DNA of 64,000 nucleotides from Flavobacterium piscinae (GTDB lineage: Bacteria > Bacteroidota > Bacteroidia > Flavobacteriales > Flavobacteriaceae): the NCBI RefSeq assembly GCF_004122145.1, contig NZ_SBKQ01000009.1, forward strand, positions 62,001-126,000, given 5' to 3'. Shown here one piece after another: positions 18,642-26,852 of this stretch. Both the position numbers and the translations under genes were made by a program. Numbering within the stretch: the stretch's first letter is position 1; each line of letters starts with the position of its first letter. The notes beneath the pieces are model-generated. The model was not told where the DNA came from, made no database searches, and saw nothing but the letters and a program-made list of their open reading frames with translations.

Positions 18642-19949
18642 ATGAAAAAACTATTTCTATTCTACCTTTTACCCTTCATTGGAATCCCGCTTTGGAGCCA
18701 AAATCAACCAATTCTGACACTGGAAGAAGCGGTTGCTCTAACTTTGGAAAACAATTTTGATATTCGGATAGCCAAAAATGATTTAAAAATTGATGAGGAA
18801 AATGTGACGATTGGAAATGCCGGCATGTTACCTCGTATCAATGGAACCGTCACAAATAATAACACTATTTTAAATCAAACGCAAACACAAGCCAGTGGTA
18901 ATGAAATTGAAATAGACGGTGCCCGCAACATCAACATCAATTATGGCGTTGGCGTAGAGTGGACTATTTTTGATGGCTTTCGAATGTTTGCTCGTCACAA
19001 TCAATTAAAAGAATTGCAAAATTTAGGAGCTACTGAGTTAAAACTTTCGGTGTTGAGTCGAGTGAGTGCCGTTTATCAAACGTATTTTACATTAGCTACT
19101 CAACAACAGCAACTTAAAATGATAGACAGTATCATTTCTGTATCTGAATTTAGGTTAAAAACGGCCAAAAATCGTTTTACCATCGGAAAGGCCTCCAAAT
19201 TAGAAGTGTTAAATGCCGAAGTAGATTTGAATGCTGATCAATCAACAAAAATTCAATTGTTGGAACAATACGGTGTTTCAAAAGTAATGCTAAACGAACT
19301 GTTGGTTCGCCCGTTAGATACTGATTTTAAAGTAGCAGACGTTATTTCGATAGACAATACTTTGATATTGCCGGAACTTCTTTCTTCCGCAGAAAAGCAA
19401 AATCCTCAACTACAACTACAATACATCAACAAAAAAATTCAGGAATATGAATTGAAACAAGTAAAAGCGAATCGTTATCCAATTATAAGTCTTTCCGGAG
19501 GTTACAACTTAATACGTTCGCAATCTCCTTTTGGCTTCGTCACAGAATCAACCGGGCGAAATTTCAATTATGGTTTTACCGCTTCGTTGAATCTATTTGA
19601 TGGATTCAATCAAAACCGAAATGAAAAAGTAGCTAAAATTCAATTAGAAAACACACAGTTACAAATTGAAAGACAAACTCAATTGATTCAATCACAAGTT
19701 GCTTCACTCTATCAGTCCTACTTATCAAATCTTTCATTATTAGAATTGGAAAAGAAAAACGAAGCTATTGCTAAACAAAATATGGAAATTACCTTAGAGA
19801 AGTTCAAAATCGGTTCGGTTGCACCCATTGAATTTAGAACTGCTCAGGAAAATTATGGCAATGCGGTGATCCGATTAACCACAGCAGAATTACTTACTAA
19901 ACAAAGTGAAATCAGCTTGAAAGAATTGGCAGGAAGTTTAACTTTTTGA
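18642..19949 (+). CDS. TolC-family outer-membrane efflux channel
   Basis: 435 aa with a signal peptide ending near LWS (about residue 19). It has two structural repeats, each opening with the OEP pattern: TLEEAVALTLENNFDIRIAK at about 25 and LLSSAEKQNPQLQLQYINKK at about 245. Long amphipathic helices rich in Gln, Asn and Leu follow. It forms the outer-membrane exit duct of the RND pump. It lies 7 bp after the permease gene and is the last gene of the operon. Confidence 0.93.
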   Translation: MKKLFLFYLLPFIGIPLWSQNQPILTLEEAVALTLENNFDIRIAKNDLKIDEENVTIGNAGMLPRINGTVTNNNTILNQTQTQASGNEIEIDGARNININYGVGVEWTIFDGFRMFARHNQLKELQNLGATELKLSVLSRVSAVYQTYFTLATQQQQLKMIDSIISVSEFRLKTAKNRFTIGKASKLEVLNAEVDLNADQSTKIQLLEQYGVSKVMLNELLVRPLDTDFKVADVISIDNTLILPELLSSAEKQNPQLQLQYINKKIQEYELKQVKANRYPIISLSGGYNLIRSQSPFGFVTESTGRNFNYGFTASLNLFDGFNQNRNEKVAKIQLENTQLQIERQTQLIQSQVASLYQSYLSNLSLLELEKKNEAIAKQNMEITLEKFKIGSVAPIEFRTAQENYGNAVIRLTTAELLTKQSEISLKELAGSLTF

Positions 19950-20003
19950 TACTTATTATTAGAATATTTTATCATTTCCGTAACAAGTTAATTAATAAAG
20001 TTC

Positions 20004-20011
20004 TATTTTTG
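20004..20011 (+). promoter_or_regulatory. -7 box (TATTTTTG) upstream of the DUF1761 gene
   Basis: Exact TAnnTTTG match 27 bp before the start codon; no clear -33 box. Confidence 0.5.
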
Positions 20012-20038
20012 AATTACTAATCAATAACTTATTAAGAC

Positions 20039-20524
20039 ATGGAAATGAATTTTTACGCAATTTTGGTTGCAGCACTATCCACCCTATTGGTTGGATTTGT
20101 CTGGTACGGTCCGCTATTTGGAAAAGCTTGGATGAAAGAAAACGGATTCACCGAAGAAGATTTGAAACAAGGTAGCATGGTGAAAATTTTTGGATTGACC
20201 TTTGTGTTTTCTATTTTTTTAGCCATGATCATGCAAATTTTATGTATTCACCAATTTGGTGCTCTGGGAATGATAGGAGGTCCGGACTTTATTGAAACTG
20301 CAGAACCTTCCTATGCTGCTTTTATGGATGACTATGGCGATAAATTTCGCACATTTAAACATGGTGCATTGCATGGATTCATGTCAGGATTATTTTTAGC
20401 TTTACCATTAGTGGGCATAAACGGTCTTTTTGAGCGAAAATCATGGAAATATATTTTTATCCATAGCGGATATTGGATTGTGGTTATGACCATAATGGGA
20501 GCTATCGTTTGTGGTTGGGTTTAA
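20039..20524 (+). CDS. DUF1761 domain membrane protein
   Basis: 161 aa with four hydrophobic segments (about 5-25, 52-72, 113-130 and 143-160). The opening [24 protein letters not shown] is the DUF1761 signature (given here within the length limit as [17 protein letters not shown]). The function of this family is unknown. It is a single gene, 89 bp after the efflux operon, with its own -7 box. It converges on the broken pterin dehydratase gene, overlapping it by 4 bp. Confidence 0.85.
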   Translation: MEMNFYAILVAALSTLLVGFVWYGPLFGKAWMKENGFTEEDLKQGSMVKIFGLTFVFSIFLAMIMQILCIHQFGALGMIGGPDFIETAEPSYAAFMDDYGDKFRTFKHGALHGFMSGLFLALPLVGINGLFERKSWKYIFIHSGYWIVVMTIMGAIVCGWV

Positions 20525-20796
20525 ATCCTATCAATACTAGTTGCTAATTTTATATCTTTTTCAGTAACTCCGTTACTATCGTGCGTAGTTAAACGTAAAG
20601 AGACTTTATTGTAAACATTTGTGATTTCCGGATGGTGATTTTGCTTTTCGGCCAATATTCCTATTTATACAATAAATGACAAAGCCTCCGAAAAATTTTT
20701 GAATTGAAATTGTTTATGAATCGAATTGTGATTAAATGTCCATTCATTTAACTGTTCAAGTTGGACTTGAATTGTTTCTTTCGTATATGTTTTCAT
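20521..20796 (-). pseudogene. phhB: Pterin-4a-carbinolamine dehydratase with an in-frame stop
   Basis: Read from ATG 20794-20796, the 91 codons give a complete small PCD/DCoH-like protein (FSEALSF, then [35 protein letters not shown]) interrupted by one TAA at 20665-20667 (codon 44). The reading frame is kept on both sides, so this is a point nonsense change, not a frameshift; AAA to TAA is the simplest path. The HHP catalytic motif lies after the stop. The intact enzyme recycles tetrahydrobiopterin after aromatic amino-acid hydroxylation. No hydroxylase gene is nearby. It is either a recent pseudogene or a sequence error. Confidence 0.88.
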
Positions 20797-20881
20797 TTTT
20801 TTTATTTATATAAAGTTAAAAAACATTATAATTCTTTTTCAAACTTTAACTTTATGCCTTAAATTAATTGACTCACTGTAT

Positions 20882-22030
20882 TTGGAATCATCCCATTCAT
20901 TCAAAATAGTTCGCTCTACAAATCATTTACCAAGTGATTGGAATGTATTAGCTACTTCAAACATCTTTCTGTCGAAAGAATATTTAGCTGTTTTAGAGCA
21001 ATCTAAACCAACCAATATGGATTGTTTTTTTATCGCTTTGTATAAAAAAAACCAACTCATTGGGATTGCTTTGGCTCAATTTCTGGATTTGAATAAATTG
21101 GAGTCCTTTGGAGAAAGGGATAAATGTATTAAAACAGCGGTAAGAAATTTTATATTTAAAAACTTTTGCTCACATGTTTTGTTTATTGGCAACAACATGC
21201 TCACGGGTCAAAATGCATTTTTATTTACTGAAGAAATCGAAATTTCAAAAGGTATTGAATTATTACACTTGGCAGCTTCAGAAATAAAAGCAACCTTAAA
21301 ACAAGAAGGTAAAAAAGTACATTTGACCAGTTATAAAGATTTTGATAAAGAAGTAGTCAAAGCATTTCCTAATAAAGAATTCGCCTCATTCTATCAATTT
21401 TCTACTCAACCCAATATGGTGTTTACTGTTTCGAAAGATTGGCATTCTTTTGATGATTATGTAGCCGCACTATCCAAAAAATACCGTGACCAATACAAAC
21501 GTTGTCGGAAAAAAGCAGAAGGCATTGAAAAGCGAAAAATGAGTTTTGAGGAAATCGTTTCCTTGGAACACACCATTTACGACTTATACCATCATGTAGC
21601 TCAAAATGCACCGTTTAATACTTTCTTTTTGGCTAAGAATCATTTTGCTGTCATGAAATCAGCATTGAAAGATCAGTTTTTGTTTTATGGCTATTTTGAA
21701 AATGGAAAACTGATTGGTTTTAACACTTTGATAAAAAATGGCAATCAGATGGACACCTATTTTTTAGGCTATGATGAAACAATTCAACGCGAAAAAATGC
21801 TGTATTTGAATATGTTGTATGATATGATTGCGTATTCTATTAATAAAGGTTTTGCTGCTATCATTTTTGCCCGAACGGCATTGGAAATCAAGAGTTCTGT
21901 AGGAGCAAAGCCGGAACAAATGGTGGGTTATATTCAACATTCAAATGGATTGATTAACCGAAAAATGGAACAACTATTTTGTTATTTAGAACCAAAAACG
22001 GAATGGAAGGAACGAAATCCGTTTAAGTAG
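20882..22030 (+). CDS. FemAB/GNAT-like acyltransferase, function unknown
   Basis: 382 aa from a TTG at 20882. No in-frame ATG lies upstream before a stop, and the next one (M46) would remove a well-formed N-terminal domain. Two GNAT-like halves can be made out: residues 1-160 (ALYKKNQLIGIALAQFLDL) and 185-370 (KKYRDQYKRCRKKAEG, then LFYGYFENGKLIGFNTLIKN). This layout fits the FemAB/peptidoglycan-bridge transferases and related uncharacterised Bacteroidota proteins. There is no signal peptide or TM segment. The substrate is not known. It converges on the DUF4345 gene with an 8-bp overlap. Confidence 0.7.
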   Translation: MESSHSFKIVRSTNHLPSDWNVLATSNIFLSKEYLAVLEQSKPTNMDCFFIALYKKNQLIGIALAQFLDLNKLESFGERDKCIKTAVRNFIFKNFCSHVLFIGNNMLTGQNAFLFTEEIEISKGIELLHLAASEIKATLKQEGKKVHLTSYKDFDKEVVKAFPNKEFASFYQFSTQPNMVFTVSKDWHSFDDYVAALSKKYRDQYKRCRKKAEGIEKRKMSFEEIVSLEHTIYDLYHHVAQNAPFNTFFLAKNHFAVMKSALKDQFLFYGYFENGKLIGFNTLIKNGNQMDTYFLGYDETIQREKMLYLNMLYDMIAYSINKGFAAIIFARTALEIKSSVGAKPEQMVGYIQHSNGLINRKMEQLFCYLEPKTEWKERNPFK

Positions 22031-22409
22031 AATGGTTGTATTTAACATATTGATAGAATGCAAAAAGACCTAAAACTGCTTCTCCAAAAAAGCCAAAGAA
22101 AAACAAATCCGAAGCCTTACCGTCAAAAAATAAACTTACGATTCGACCAATTGCTATGCCGGACATGAATATTCCGTTAGAGAGTGTACTGGCTTTCCAA
22201 AAATTTGAATTAAAAATACCGACTATCCAAAATAAGCTAAAAGCAATATACAAGCCCATAATTGCCCGAAAAACACTTTTTAAATCTGTAGAATGAACTT
22301 CAAAATCTAACAAAACAGGCAAGGTTTTATCAGGAAATAATCCGTAAAAAAGTGCAGCTGGAAAAACAACCAGTACCGAAATAATCAAATGTAAGTTTTT
22401 ACGAATCAT
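22023..22409 (-). CDS. Small four-TM membrane protein (DUF4345-like)
   Basis: 128 aa from the ATG at 22407-22409; an upstream ATG at 22427 would overlap the ABC-F gene by 17 bp and add six polar residues, so it was not preferred. There are four hydrophobic segments (about 5-22, 44-66, 76-92 and 98-118). FRAIMGLYIAFSLFWIVG and the SGIAIGRIVSLFFDG loop resemble DUF4345. The function is unknown. Its start is 1 bp after the ABC-F stop, so it is probably co-transcribed with it. Confidence 0.72.
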   Translation of the reverse strand: MIRKNLHLIISVLVVFPAALFYGLFPDKTLPVLLDFEVHSTDLKSVFRAIMGLYIAFSLFWIVGIFNSNFWKASTLSNGIFMSGIAIGRIVSLFFDGKASDLFFFGFFGEAVLGLFAFYQYVKYNHST

Positions 22410-22410
22410 T

Positions 22411-24324
22411 CTATTGCATTGAGTCAATCTCTATTTGAACAGCTTCCCAATCTTCTAATAAATTATCTAATTCTTGTTTTTTCTTATTGTAGGCTACAAA
22501 GAAATTAGCATCTTCGATGTGTTTGTCATAGTTGGAAGCCAAAGCTTTGTCGTCGTTTTGTATATCGATTTCGAGCTGCTTGATTTGACTTTCGATTTTG
22601 CTTAAACGGTTTTGAAGTGATTTTGCTTTCTTTTGGTCTTCATAGGAAACTGATTTTGATTCTTTGTTTGCATTGGTATTGACTACCACCTCTTTTTTCT
22701 CTATTTCACGCATGTTCATGGCATTGCGTTGTTCTAAAAAGAAATTGATATCTCCTAAATATTCACGGATTTTTTGGTCTTTAAATTCATAGACTACATT
22801 GGCCATTCCTTGCAAAAAATCACGGTCGTGAGACACCAAAAGCAATGTACCTTCGTATTTTTGAAGAGCCGCTTTTAAAACATTTTTAGACTTAATATCG
22901 AGGTGATTGGTGGGCTCATCCATGAGTAAAACATTGATAGGTTGTAGCAACAACTTACACAATGCTAATCGGTTTCGTTCACCACCGGAAAGTACTTTTA
23001 CTTTTTTTTCAACGTCATCACCACTAAACAAAAAGGAGCCTAACATGTCACGTACTTTGGAACGATTTGTGTCGGTGGCTGCATTTATCATTGTTTCGAG
23101 TAGTGTTATTTCTCCATCAAGGTATTCCGCTTGATTTTGGGCGAAATAACCGAGTTGTACATTGTGACCGAGTTTAATAGTACCATCGAATTTGAATTCG
23201 TTCACAATCGCTTTAATAAAGGTTGATTTTCCTTGTCCGTTTTGCCCCACGAAAGCAATTTTACTTCCTCGTTCAACTAAAAGTGAAATATCTTTTAAGA
23301 TGGTTTTATCGCCATACGCTTTGGTTACATTTTCAGCTTCGATGACCACACGCCCGGGTGTTTGTGAAACCGGAAATGAAATATTCATGACGGAATTATC
23401 ATCTTCATCCACTTCTATCCGTTCTACTTTATCGAGTTTTTTAATTAATGATTGAGCCATCGAAGCTTTGGAAGCTTTGGCTCTAAACTTCTCGATTAAT
23501 TTTTCGGTTTCTTCAATTTTTTTGGCTTGGTTTTTTTGGGTAGCCAATTGCTTTTCTCGAATTTCTTCTCTTAAGACTAAATATTGTGAATACGGTTTAT
23601 TAAAGTCGTAGGCCTTTCCAAGAGAAATTTCAATGGTTCGGTTGGTGACATTATCCAAAAACATTTTATCATGTGAAACAATTACAACTACACCCGGAAA
23701 ATTACGTAAAAACCCTTCTAACCAAATGATACTTTCGATATCGAGGTGGTTGGTTGGTTCATCAAGTAGCAAAATATCATTGGATTGTAATAATAATTTG
23801 GCTAATTCAATCCGCATTCGCCATCCGCCGGAAAAAGTTTCGGTTTGGTTGTTGAAATCTTCTCTTTTAAATCCTAAACCTAAAAGAATTTTTTCTGTAT
23901 CACCCACGTAATTATAGCCTCCTAAAACTTCATAGTGATGATTTACATCGCTTAATTCATCGATTAGTTCTGAATAAGTCTGACTTTCATAATCCGTTCT
24001 GGTGGCTAATTGGTGATTGATTTCGTCAATTCTTTTTTCGGTTTTTTTGATTTCTTCAAAGGCTTGATAGGCTTCTTCCAAAACAGTTCTTCCCTGCTCA
24101 AAATCGATGTCTTGACGAAGAAAACCCATTTTAACTTCTTTTTCAGTAGCAATACTACCTGAATCAGGTTTGAAATCACCAGCCAGAATTTTAAGCATGG
24201 TAGATTTACCGGCTCCATTTTTTCCAACCAATCCCACTCTATCACCGGCTCCTAAACGGAAAGTGACTTCTTCAAATAAAAATGTTCCTCCAAAGGAAAC
24301 CGACAAATTGTGTATGTTCAGCAT
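22411..24324 (-). CDS. ABC-F family ATPase (ribosome-associated type)
   Basis: 637 aa with no membrane segments. There are two ABC domains: Walker A GLVGKNGAGKST (about 33) with signature FSGGWRMR and Walker B LLLDEPTNHLD, then Walker A AFVGQNGQGKST (about 355) with LSGGERNR and LLMDEPTNHLD. Between them lies a charged P-site tRNA-interaction linker (KKIEETEKLIEKFRAKASKA). The C-terminal 100 residues form a coiled coil (SLQNRLSKIESQIKQLE), as in Uup/YheS-type members. ABC-F proteins act on stalled ribosomes; some give antibiotic resistance, but nothing here indicates that specifically. Confidence 0.93.
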   Translation of the reverse strand: MLNIHNLSVSFGGTFLFEEVTFRLGAGDRVGLVGKNGAGKSTMLKILAGDFKPDSGSIATEKEVKMGFLRQDIDFEQGRTVLEEAYQAFEEIKKTEKRIDEINHQLATRTDYESQTYSELIDELSDVNHHYEVLGGYNYVGDTEKILLGLGFKREDFNNQTETFSGGWRMRIELAKLLLQSNDILLLDEPTNHLDIESIIWLEGFLRNFPGVVVIVSHDKMFLDNVTNRTIEISLGKAYDFNKPYSQYLVLREEIREKQLATQKNQAKKIEETEKLIEKFRAKASKASMAQSLIKKLDKVERIEVDEDDNSVMNISFPVSQTPGRVVIEAENVTKAYGDKTILKDISLLVERGSKIAFVGQNGQGKSTFIKAIVNEFKFDGTIKLGHNVQLGYFAQNQAEYLDGEITLLETMINAATDTNRSKVRDMLGSFLFSGDDVEKKVKVLSGGERNRLALCKLLLQPINVLLMDEPTNHLDIKSKNVLKAALQKYEGTLLLVSHDRDFLQGMANVVYEFKDQKIREYLGDINFFLEQRNAMNMREIEKKEVVVNTNANKESKSVSYEDQKKAKSLQNRLSKIESQIKQLEIDIQNDDKALASNYDKHIEDANFFVAYNKKKQELDNLLEDWEAVQIEIDSMQ

Positions 24325-24344
24325 AATTTTGTGACTAATGTTAC

Positions 24345-24374
24345 ATTGGTTAATCTATGAAAAAGATACCTTTG
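24345..24374 (+). promoter_or_regulatory. Bacteroidota promoter of the DUF983 gene
   Basis: ATTG at 24345-24348, an 18-bp spacer and a perfect TACCTTTG at 24367-24374. The ATG is only 16 bp further on, so the mRNA would have a very short leader. Confidence 0.75.
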
Positions 24375-24390
24375 TATAAAATTTTTGCAA

Positions 24391-24780
24391 ATGTTAAAAA
24401 AAGGATCCAAACTCAATAGCATTTTAACAGGAAGTTGTCCTAAATGCCAAGAAGAAAGCATGTATGTGGAAAAAAACCCATACAAATTGGGTAAAATATT
24501 TGAAATGCATGACACTTGTAGTCATTGTGGTACCCGCTACAAAATGGAACCTTCTTTTTTTTATGGAGCTATGTATGTAAGTTATGCTTTGAGCATTGCA
24601 TTTGCTGTGGCGGCATTTATCATTTCAAATGTTTTTATTGGATTAGGTTTAATTCATTCCTTTATTGCTATTGTGGCGACTTTAATTTTTACTTTTCCCA
24701 TTATTTTACGATTATCCAGAAACATTTGGATTAATATGTTTGTTCATTTTGATAAAAATTGGAAAGAACACAAGCATTAA
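24391..24780 (+). CDS. DUF983 membrane protein with two CxxC motifs
   Basis: 129 aa from the ATG at 24391. A zinc-ribbon-like N-terminus (CPKC at about 15 and CSHC at about 44) is followed by two TM segments (about 62-84 and 88-108) and a charged tail. FEMHDTCSHCGTRYKMEPSF is the DUF983 signature. The role is unknown; in some proteobacteria DUF983 lies beside cytochrome oxidase genes, but not here. It converges on the DAO-family gene with a 4-bp overlap. Confidence 0.85.
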   Translation: MLKKGSKLNSILTGSCPKCQEESMYVEKNPYKLGKIFEMHDTCSHCGTRYKMEPSFFYGAMYVSYALSIAFAVAAFIISNVFIGLGLIHSFIAIVATLIFTFPIILRLSRNIWINMFVHFDKNWKEHKH

Positions 24781-25829
24781 TCCCAATTAATTTTTTTAAA
24801 ACGTTTGATATCAATTTCTTTTTCTAAAGGAATTTTATGTTCAATATGTTCAAACAATACTTTAGCCATTGCTGGTGCAAGCATGACTCCTCTGGTTCCC
24901 AGTCCATTTAAAACATGAAGATTCTTGTATTTAGGATGTGTTCCCACCATGGGACGTCGGTCTTTAACCGTAGGTCTGACACCTGCCAAATGTTCAATTA
25001 TTTCAAAATCTATAGTGAGCATTGATTTCAAATTGGTGATTAATTCTTGTTTCCCTTGTTCCGTAGGAGTTGCTGATTTATCTTCCCAATTATAAGTAGC
25101 ACCTACTTTAAATAAGTCGTTTCCTAATGGTAAAATAAATACAGAAGATTTAATGATAACATCTAAATCTAAGCTTGGTGCTTTGATAATTAGCAATTCA
25201 CCTTTCGTACCATCCAGTGGTAATTGAGAGAAAAAAGGATTGTCATGTACACCAAATCCTTCGGCAAATATTACATTTTTGTATTCATTCCCTTTGTAGA
25301 TTATCGAATCACTTTGAATTATTAATTGATCATACTCAAAAGTCTCAGCATTGAACAAGTTATTTTTTATCAAATACTTTTGGTATTCTTTTAATAAAGA
25401 AGCTGTATCCACATAACCGGATTGCATAACTTTACCAAAACCAAAAGGAGAATGAATACCATTGTAACGATTATAATTGATTTTTGTAGCTAAAAAAGGA
25501 GCAAGATTTGGTTTATCCGAAGCTACAAACCAATTATTTTGTTCTTCAACGGAATAAAACTTTCTAAAGATTGGTATTTTATAATCAAACTTATTCTTTA
25601 GTTTAACCTCCAAATTTGCATAAAAATGATTAACCAAATCAATTTGCTCCTGCGATTTCCACACCTCACTGAAACGCTTTAATATTACCGGATTGTAAAG
25701 ACCACCTGCGATGGAAGATGAATTCTGCGAATGATTATCAAAAACCGCAATCGATTTGTGATTTTGAAGGGCGTTTTCGGTAAAGGCTATTCCGGCTAAA
25801 CCGGAACCAACAATTAAATAGTCAATCAT
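24777..25829 (-). CDS. FAD-dependent oxidoreductase, DAO family
   Basis: 350 aa from the ATG at 25827-25829. The frame stays open upstream to 25916, but that part runs through the gldN terminator and is not credible. The Rossmann FAD motif is at the start (DYLIVGSGLAGIA). GGLYNPVILKRF and the late GTRGVMLAPAMAKVL follow the D-amino-acid oxidase/MnmC C-terminal-domain fold (RPTVKDRRPMVG is the usual adenine-side motif). The substrate is probably an amino acid or a modified base; I cannot choose. It is downstream of gldN but separated by a terminator. Confidence 0.85.
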   Translation of the reverse strand: MIDYLIVGSGLAGIAFTENALQNHKSIAVFDNHSQNSSSIAGGLYNPVILKRFSEVWKSQEQIDLVNHFYANLEVKLKNKFDYKIPIFRKFYSVEEQNNWFVASDKPNLAPFLATKINYNRYNGIHSPFGFGKVMQSGYVDTASLLKEYQKYLIKNNLFNAETFEYDQLIIQSDSIIYKGNEYKNVIFAEGFGVHDNPFFSQLPLDGTKGELLIIKAPSLDLDVIIKSSVFILPLGNDLFKVGATYNWEDKSATPTEQGKQELITNLKSMLTIDFEIIEHLAGVRPTVKDRRPMVGTHPKYKNLHVLNGLGTRGVMLAPAMAKVLFEHIEHKIPLEKEIDIKRFKKINWD

Positions 25830-25833
25830 AGTA

Positions 25834-25841
25834 CAAAAATA
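25834..25841 (-). promoter_or_regulatory. -7 box (TATTTTTG) overlapping the gldN terminator T run
   Basis: On the minus strand this exact TAnnTTTG match lies 4 bp before the ATG of the DAO-family gene and shares its first base with the terminator stem edge. Transcription from it would give a nearly leaderless mRNA. Confidence 0.4.
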
Positions 25842-25872
25842 AAAAACTCTTACCGTGAAGTAAGAGTTTTTT
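25841..25872 (-). terminator. Terminator of the gldKLMN operon
   Basis: A perfect 13-bp stem (AAAAAACTCTTAC with GTAAGAGTTTTTT) and a 6-nt loop lie 18 bp after the gldN stop. The T run continues to about 25835 on the minus strand. Confidence 0.9.
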
Positions 25873-25890
25873 GTTATTAATTTATATGGA

Positions 25891-26805
25891 TTAATAATTC
25901 CACATATCTTGTTCAAAGTTTCTGATTTTCTCTTTCACTCTTTCAGATTCTAAAAGTTGGTTAAGAGCATTATCTTTCATGTATTCCTGAATTTGCCTAT
26001 CACCGTACACGTTTTCTTCTTTATAAATTACACCACTAAAGCGACGTGAATTTAACAAATGGTCAAAAGTAATCGGCATAGCTGAGTTCTTGTCATTGAA
26101 TGCTGTCCATTCATGCAAAACATCTCTTGTGGATGGAAAATAAACCCAAAATAATTCAATTACATCAGGATTTTCAGCACCAATTTCACGAGCTTCAGGA
26201 GAAACCGGACAAATTCCTAAAAGACGATATTTCATCTCACCTTGACGCTTGTCAAAATACCAATAACCTTTAATTTTGTATCCAGAAACGTCATATGATG
26301 TTAACTCACGTTTATCGATAAACTGTGGATCTAATACTTTTCTGCCGGACTTATAATCGTCATAGTAGTTATTGATTTCATCTCTTCCTGCATTTGTTGT
26401 ATCAATATAGGTAAAAGAAGAAGACATGTCTTTTAATGATTTTTTTGAGTTAAAATAATCATCATAGTAAACTTCTGTTATTCTACCATTTTTTATTTCT
26501 TTTAATAACACATCAAACAAAGATCTTCTGTCTTTACCAATATTAGCGGTATCTACCGGGAAATACAATGGAAAATTAATTCTTTCATCTAAATCGATGA
26601 TTTCCCATACCATCTTACCCATCAATACGTCTCTGTCATGAACGTAACCATATTGAAGAGGTTTATCATTGTCCGCCTCCATTTGAGCGGCAGTCTTTTT
26701 CCCAATTTCATCAGGCGTTTTCGCATTCAACAGATTTGACTGTGCATGCCCTATTTGTGCAACAAATAAGATTGACAAACATGCTATTACTGTATTTAAC
26801 TTCAT
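25891..26805 (-). CDS. gldN: GldN/PorN, type IX secretion system periplasmic protein
   Basis: 304 aa with a signal peptide ending near GHA (about residue 21). The body (KTAAQMEADNDKPLQYGYVH, then DVLMGKMVWEIIDLDERIN) is diagnostic of GldN, which with GldK forms the periplasmic ring attached to the outer membrane in the type IX secretion system. It is the last gene of gldK-gldL-gldM-gldN, 47 bp after gldM, and is followed by a strong terminator. It is needed for secretion of CTD-bearing proteins and, in gliding species, for motility. Confidence 0.96.
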   Translation of the reverse strand: MKLNTVIACLSILFVAQIGHAQSNLLNAKTPDEIGKKTAAQMEADNDKPLQYGYVHDRDVLMGKMVWEIIDLDERINFPLYFPVDTANIGKDRRSLFDVLLKEIKNGRITEVYYDDYFNSKKSLKDMSSSFTYIDTTNAGRDEINNYYDDYKSGRKVLDPQFIDKRELTSYDVSGYKIKGYWYFDKRQGEMKYRLLGICPVSPEAREIGAENPDVIELFWVYFPSTRDVLHEWTAFNDKNSAMPITFDHLLNSRRFSGVIYKEENVYGDRQIQEYMKDNALNQLLESERVKEKIRNFEQDMWNY

Positions 26806-26852
26806 CTTTATTCTTTTGTAGGTTATAGTAAGATAACGATTGGTTTCTTAAA

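Noticed and set aside
25830..25916. 29-residue extension of the DAO-family flavoprotein
   Set aside because: It would be encoded by the gldN terminator and gldN 3' end; the FAD motif begins directly after the ATG at 25829.
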